From assembly GCF_001613305.1 (NCBI RefSeq), contig NZ_BDCC01000043.1, positions 1 through 37,207 on the forward strand: a stretch of DNA of 37,207 bases, written 5' to 3'. This document shows, one piece after another, positions 31,752 through 37,207 of this stretch (position 1 is the first letter of the stretch; every line of letters begins with the position of its first letter). This DNA comes from Nocardia vaccinii NBRC 15922 (lineage in GTDB: Bacteria; Actinomycetota; Actinomycetes; Mycobacteriales; Mycobacteriaceae). The notes under the pieces are model-generated. The model was not told the DNA's origin. It made no database searches and saw nothing but the letters and a program-made list of their open reading frames with translations. Position numbers and translations under genes: made by a program.

Positions 31752-32047
31752 GACCTACCTTCTCTGTTCGGGGCGGCAGGGTTGCCGCCACGCGGGGGGT
31801 CGCCTCGGCGGGCATCGCCACTGGTCTGGTTGAACGATCCGACCAGCGACGATACCGGCACGAGGAAGACCTTCCGTGTCACTACACGATTCGGGAAGGG
31901 TCGAGGTTCATCCCCGGTCGGCTGTCGCACAGGGCTGGAGTACGAGCCGGGCGAATTCAGGGTGCGGCTCAGGGGGTTCCCGGAGGCGCCGCGCACAGTC
32001 TGTTCGTAGGTTCGTACCGTTGCCTACTTCGAAGAAGGGTGGTCGGC
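31752..32047. other. Divergent intergenic region, no gene seen
   Basis: These roughly 296 bases lie between the secreted propeller gene (minus) and the membrane protein gene (plus). Promoters for both must be here, but I see no well-matched -10/-35 pairs. The ribosome site GAAGAAGGG (32029-32037) belongs to the downstream gene. Confidence 0.5.
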
Positions 32048-33430
32048 GTGACTGCCGCGACAGAGGAGCGGGACGGCGAGCTGCGGGATGTCGAGGGGTC
32101 GGCCCGCGCTCGATGGAATTTGTTCACCCGCATCGCATTCCGGTTCTGCGTTCTGTACTTCGGGCTGTTCTGCGTGCTGTATCCGCAGTTGCTGTTCGCA
32201 TTCCTGGGGTGGTTCGGCTCCAACGGGTGGCTGCCCGACGACGCGGTCGTCTGGCAGGTGCGGGTGCTCGAACCGGTCTATCGGCGGGTGGGACGCACCG
32301 TTTTCGGTGTCGATGCGGAACTGAACGGCAGCGGCAGTGGGGATCTGGCGCTGCTGTGGGTGCTGTTGTTCTGCGTGCTCGTGGTGGCCGCGGTCGGCAC
32401 ACTGCTCTGGTCGGTACTGGATCGGCGGCGCCCCGGATATCGCCGGCCGGCGGGGTGGTTCCTGCTGTTCGTCCGGCTGTGTGTGGCCGGGCAGATGCTG
32501 ACCTACGGCATGGCCAAGTTCATCCCGACGCAGATGGCGCGGCCGGGGCTGACCACACTTCTGCAGCCCTACGGTGACTTCTCGCCGATGGCGGTGTTGT
32601 GGAGTCAGGTGGGTGCCGCACCGACGTACGAAATACTCCTCGGCACAGCCGAACTCGTCGGCGGGATCCTGTTGTTCATCCCGCGCACCGCGATACTCGG
32701 CGCGATGCTGGCCCTCGTCGACATGTCCCTGGTGTTCGTCATGGACATGACCTTCGACGTACCGGTGAAGATCCTGTCCGGGCACCTGATGCTCATGTCG
32801 CTGATCCTGCTGGCGCCGCACGCGCGGCGACTACTCGACGTGCTGGTGCTCGATCGCCCCAGCGCACCCTCGAACGCGCCCTATCCGTTCCACGCCCGCG
32901 GGCACCGCCGGGCCGCGGCGCTGATCCAGATCGCATGCATCCCATGGATCCTCGTGCCGCTGGCCCATCACAGCTGGAAGAACTATCACGAATCGGGCGA
33001 CGGCCGCCCACATCCGCCGCTGTACGGGATCTGGTCGGTCACCGATTTCACCCGTGACGGACAACTCGTTCCCCCGCTGCTCACCGATGAAAATCGTTGG
33101 CAGCGGATTATTTTCGATATGCCGGGCGTGATGAGCTATCAGGACATGGACGGCCGGGTCTTCGATGCCGCGCTGAAACTCGACACCCGGACCCATCACA
33201 TCGGACTGGCAGGCGGGCAGCGACACGTCACCGAGAGCGAGGGGCAGACCGATATCACACCGAAGCCGTTGGCCGAGTTCATATTCCGGCAATCAGGGCC
33301 CGACCGACTGAGTCTGGACGGCCGACTCGACGGGCATCCGGTGACCATCGAGTTGAACCGCGTCGACCTGAACAGCTTTCGACTGTACAGCGGCGGATTC
33401 CATTGGGTTCAGGACAAGCCGGCATTCTGA
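32048..33430 (+). CDS. DoxX/HTTM-like membrane protein
   Basis: This encodes about 460 residues from GTG 32048, set by the GAAGAAGGG ribosome site; a GTG nine bases earlier is in frame. There are at least six membrane helices (around FRFCVLYFGLFCVLY, LLWVLLFCVLVVAAVG, RLCVAGQMLTYGMAK, ILLGTAELVGGILLF, ALVDMSLVFVMDM, LILLAPHARRLLDVL). The GMAK and ELVGGILL helices are like those of DoxX-family proteins. A C-terminal soluble region of about 140 residues (from HHSWKNYHESGDG) is beta-rich. The role is unknown; relatives are linked to redox and oxidative-stress complexes. Confidence 0.7.
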   Translation: MTAATEERDGELRDVEGSARARWNLFTRIAFRFCVLYFGLFCVLYPQLLFAFLGWFGSNGWLPDDAVVWQVRVLEPVYRRVGRTVFGVDAELNGSGSGDLALLWVLLFCVLVVAAVGTLLWSVLDRRRPGYRRPAGWFLLFVRLCVAGQMLTYGMAKFIPTQMARPGLTTLLQPYGDFSPMAVLWSQVGAAPTYEILLGTAELVGGILLFIPRTAILGAMLALVDMSLVFVMDMTFDVPVKILSGHLMLMSLILLAPHARRLLDVLVLDRPSAPSNAPYPFHARGHRRAAALIQIACIPWILVPLAHHSWKNYHESGDGRPHPPLYGIWSVTDFTRDGQLVPPLLTDENRWQRIIFDMPGVMSYQDMDGRVFDAALKLDTRTHHIGLAGGQRHVTESEGQTDITPKPLAEFIFRQSGPDRLSLDGRLDGHPVTIELNRVDLNSFRLYSGGFHWVQDKPAF

Positions 33431-33738
33431 CCCGTCCGCACCTCTACGATCCGGCTCGAGAGAATTGTCCGAAGAGGGGTGGTGACCGCGACGGAGTTCG
33501 TCGAGTTCAGCCGAGCGATCGTAGACCCGGTCGCGGGAATCCTGGACGATCGACGTGCCCCTGAGTTGGACGCACAAGTCGGCGTGGGCGTTTCGATGGA
33601 ACCGAATTTGCGCAGACGTTTTTGTACGGCGTACGCCCAGCGGCCCGCGCCGGATTCCCGAATGATTACGCCCGCGACGATGAATTCATCACGCGCGCCC
33701 CGTCCTACCTTCGAGACAAACGCTCGGAAAGGAGCACC
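33431..33738. other. Intergenic region, no gene seen
   Basis: These 308 bases lie between two plus-strand genes. Open frames exist but none has a ribosome site or recognisable protein features. The ribosome site of the next gene (AAAGGAGC, 33728-33735) is at its right edge. Confidence 0.5.
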
Positions 33739-34407
33739 ATGCCCGCACACGACATCGGGACACGGGAACAATGGCGCGCGGCGTACGAGGATCTGCGTGC
33801 GCAGGAGAAGGAATTGACCCGGCGGTCCGATGCGCTGGCCCGGCAGCGTCAGGCGCTGCCGTGGGTGCCGGTCACCAAGGAGTACCGGTTCGAGACCAAT
33901 GCCGGCGAGAAGACCCTGGCCGAACTGTTCGACGGACGATCGCAGCTGATCATCCGGCATTTCATGCACGGCCCGAAAACGCCGGAGGGCTGCCCGGGGT
34001 GCACCTTCGAGACCGACAATCTGGTCGGTGCCGTCCCCCACCTGGCCCACCGCGACGTGACGTTCATCCTGGCCTCACGCTCCCCCTTGGCGACGCTGAA
34101 CGCCTACAAGCGGCGTTTCGGCTGGGATATCGAATGGGTCTCCTCGGGCGACAGCGGTTTCAACGACGACTTCTTCGAGATCATGCGCACCGCGGCCGAA
34201 CACCGCCCGCCGGGAAATATGCTCGACGTGATGGAACTGATGGCACTGAGCTGCTTCGCCCTGCGAGACGGCGTCGTCTACCACACCTACTCGACCTACG
34301 ACCGCGGCACCGACGCCCTCAACGCCACCTGGCAACTCCTCGACCGAGCCCCGCTCGGCCGCGGCACCGATTTCGCCAACTGGCCCCGCAAACGCGACGA
34401 GTACTGA
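33739..34407 (+). CDS. DUF899 family thioredoxin-like protein
   Basis: This encodes 222 residues with a strong ribosome site (AAAGGAGC). Hallmarks of the DUF899 family are LTRRSDALARQRQALPWVPV, HFMHGPKTPEGCPGCTFETD, the strand FILASRSPLATLNAYKRRFG and a C-terminal DRAPLGRG segment. The GCPGC pair sits where a thioredoxin CXXC would be, so a redox function is possible. Members are common in actinobacteria and often annotated only as hypothetical. It is convergent with pgm. Confidence 0.85.
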   Translation: MPAHDIGTREQWRAAYEDLRAQEKELTRRSDALARQRQALPWVPVTKEYRFETNAGEKTLAELFDGRSQLIIRHFMHGPKTPEGCPGCTFETDNLVGAVPHLAHRDVTFILASRSPLATLNAYKRRFGWDIEWVSSGDSGFNDDFFEIMRTAAEHRPPGNMLDVMELMALSCFALRDGVVYHTYSTYDRGTDALNATWQLLDRAPLGRGTDFANWPRKRDEY

Positions 34408-34422
34408 GTCACGACAAATTTC

Positions 34423-34456
34423 GCGCCCGTCATGGGTGATTGGTCATGACGGGCGC
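34423..34456. terminator. Bidirectional terminator hairpin
   Basis: GCGCCCGTCATG (34423-34434) and CATGACGGGCGC (34445-34456) are perfectly complementary with a 10-base loop. It stands between the convergent DUF899 gene (ends 34407) and pgm (ends 34500). Confidence 0.8.
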
Positions 34457-34499
34457 GGCGAGCCCAGCCACCACGAATCCCCTTCGATCGATCCGACCG

Positions 34500-36140
<1,641 letters not shown>

Positions 36141-36187
36141 GGTCGGGCCTCCTTTCCGTATCGCCTGCGCCCGGCTGGTCATCAGGA

Positions 36188-36331
36188 TCACGGCCACACC
36201 CACTCTGCGAGAAACGCTCCGGCGGCGGCCGCCGTGCCCAGACGTTCTACCGTAGCGAATCGCACCGGGTTCGCACGATCCACCGGAACCGGGGTACTCG
36301 GCCGGGAGGGTCGGGGGTTGTCCGCCGTCAC
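36188..36331 (-). pseudogene. Short ORF at the expected crcB position
   Basis: This 47-residue reading starts with GTG that overlaps the DUF190 stop by four bases (GTGA). It begins VTADNPRPSRPSTPVPVD, like the low-complexity tail that precedes the first membrane helix in actinobacterial CrcB proteins, but no CrcB membrane helices follow. It may be all that remains of a fluoride-channel gene. Identification rests on position and the GTGA coupling and is tentative. Confidence 0.35.
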
Positions 36332-36732
36332 GGGCGGCTCCCGGAGCCGCCGGTCCAGACCTGCACCGGAGACAACGCGACGGTACCGATATCGAAGAGT
36401 TCCGCGTTGGCGGAGACGAATTCGCGTAGTCGTTCGGCGTCGTCGATAATCATCACCATGACCGGGAGGTTCTCGGCCAGATCCAGCAGCCGGGTGGTGT
36501 GGATACGGGAGGAGACGCCGTAACCCTCCATCCCACGCCACACGCTGGCGCCGGCCAGGCCCGCGTCGCGGGCGCGCCGCACGATCTCGTGATAGCGGGG
36601 CCGGTGCTTCCAGTGATCATCCTCACCGAGCAGCACGGTGAGCCGGGCAGCTGGCCGCCATCGCGGATCCGGCTGCCATGCATCGGCTTCCGTCATGATC
36701 TCCACGGCGGGGTCCGCCGGTTCCTCACTCAT
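36328..36732 (-). CDS. DUF190 domain protein
   Basis: This encodes 134 residues. ARLTVLLGEDDHWKHRPRYH, RARDAGLAGASVWRGMEGYG and a final strand LPVMVMIIDDAERLREF are the classic DUF190 pattern (a PII-like ferredoxin fold). In many bacteria this gene is next to the fluoride channel crcB and is thought to act with it. Here no crcB survives downstream (only a 47-codon ORF before pgm) or upstream in the window. It would be an orphan unless crcB lies elsewhere. Confidence 0.88.
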   Translation of the reverse strand: MSEEPADPAVEIMTEADAWQPDPRWRPAARLTVLLGEDDHWKHRPRYHEIVRRARDAGLAGASVWRGMEGYGVSSRIHTTRLLDLAENLPVMVMIIDDAERLREFVSANAELFDIGTVALSPVQVWTGGSGSRP

Positions 36733-37207
36733 CGCATACCCCCGATCCTCGTGCCCGCGTACCCGGTTGCCTCGAACCCTGTGTCATCGCACCGTCCCTC
36801 GCACCGCCCTGTGCTGTCCATCGTGCCCTCGCCGGCGCGCAGCCGCCCTGAATCGCCCGATCGGCATACCGCACGCGACGCCACCGCAATTCTCCCGAAG
36901 TACCCGCGGCGGCCTCGCCAGCGGGAAATCGCCTACCCCGGCCCGGTGATCACCGGATCATGCTAACTGCCAGCGATCACCGCCGATCTGCTCGGTCGTC
37001 CCCAATCGGTGACCGCCGCCCGTCGCGGGCTCGCGAGCGGCGGGTTCTTTCCGCAGATTCGAAGCGATGACTCGATCCGATCGTTGCGGATCGCGATATT
37101 CGGTCCGAGTGCGGATGCCATCGAGCGCTCACTCTCGGCTACCGCAGGGCAACTCGAGGCTTCACCAGGCTCGTTCACCCCCGAGCAACGCCAGCACCCC
37201 AGTTCGC
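36733..37207. other. Window end, possible partial plus-strand gene
   Basis: 36733-36966 shows no gene. After a TAA at 36964-36966 one plus-strand frame stays open to the end of the window, with a possible GTG start at 37009. It reads protein-like (VTAARRGLASGGFF, then IRSLRIAIFGPSADAIERSL) and may be the beginning of a gene that continues outside. I cannot name it. Confidence 0.3.

Noticed and set aside
36141..36327. Possible fluoride riboswitch near the DUF190/pgm region
   Set aside because: I could not find the conserved crcB-motif pseudoknot elements on either strand.

Overview
The window looks like chromosome of a high-GC mycolic-acid actinobacterium, most likely Nocardia or a close relative. 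Evidence is the strongly GC-rich third-codon usage, frequent GTG starts, a 13E12/DUF222 HNH protein with an actinobacterial LexA box, a membrane-anchored DsbA, and a DUF190-(lost crcB)-pgm order that recalls the mycobacterial pgmA-crcB neighbourhood. All assignments come from reading the sequence; no database search was run.

Layout. An intact tRNA-Ala(GGC) gene lies on the minus strand at 27909-27981. Copies of its 3' part (acceptor stem, T arm, variable loop, half of the anticodon stem) recur at 6669-6703 and 4-39. The sequence to the right of the copies at 4-39 and 6669-6703 is related for about 450-480 bases. The sequence to the left of the sites at 6669 and 27908 is related for about 80 bases and includes the tRNA terminator hairpin. 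This is the signature of two related integrative elements accreted in tandem in one tRNA gene: element A (about 40-6669) and element B (about 6704-27908). No integrase gene is left in either, so both look fixed.

Element A (0.66-6.1 kb) carries envelope or glycolipid genes: a small sulfotransferase-like P-loop protein, an alpha/beta hydrolase, two glycosyltransferases, a short unknown ORF, a PIG-L deacetylase and a PlsC-like acyltransferase. Most are joined by overlaps of 1-8 bases. A remnant of a recombinase-associated HTH protein abuts the acyltransferase.

Element B (7.4-27.6 kb) is a redox and central-carbon island. It holds a cysteine-bearing winged-helix regulator with a 7Fe ferredoxin, a DUF2249 protein, two cupins, and a 2-hydroxyacid dehydrogenase. 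A large minus-strand operon follows: zwf, a membrane cytochrome b/molybdopterin oxidoreductase, an FAD ferredoxin reductase, tkt, tal and a small ORF. A beta-phosphoglucomutase-like HAD gene (frameshifted) and a GH65 disaccharide phosphorylase come next. Together they suggest phosphorolysis of a disaccharide (trehalose or maltose type) to beta-glucose-1-phosphate, conversion to glucose-6-phosphate, oxidation through the pentose phosphate route, and coupling to ferredoxin or molybdenum redox chemistry. HAD+GH65 beside a 7Fe ferredoxin recalls the Rv2006/Rv2007c pair of the M. tuberculosis dormancy (DosR) regulon. The island also holds an intact IS630-family element and decayed pieces: stubs of fdxA, tal and cupin genes that are intact elsewhere in the island, plus fragments of ctaD, a TDT/TehA transporter and perhaps a slipin.

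Right of the tRNA (28-37 kb) the sequence looks like ordinary chromosome: DUF222/HNH, a small unknown protein, DsbA-like protein, secreted beta-propeller protein, DoxX-like membrane protein, DUF899 protein, phosphoglucomutase, and a DUF190 protein from whose downstream side crcB seems to have been lost.
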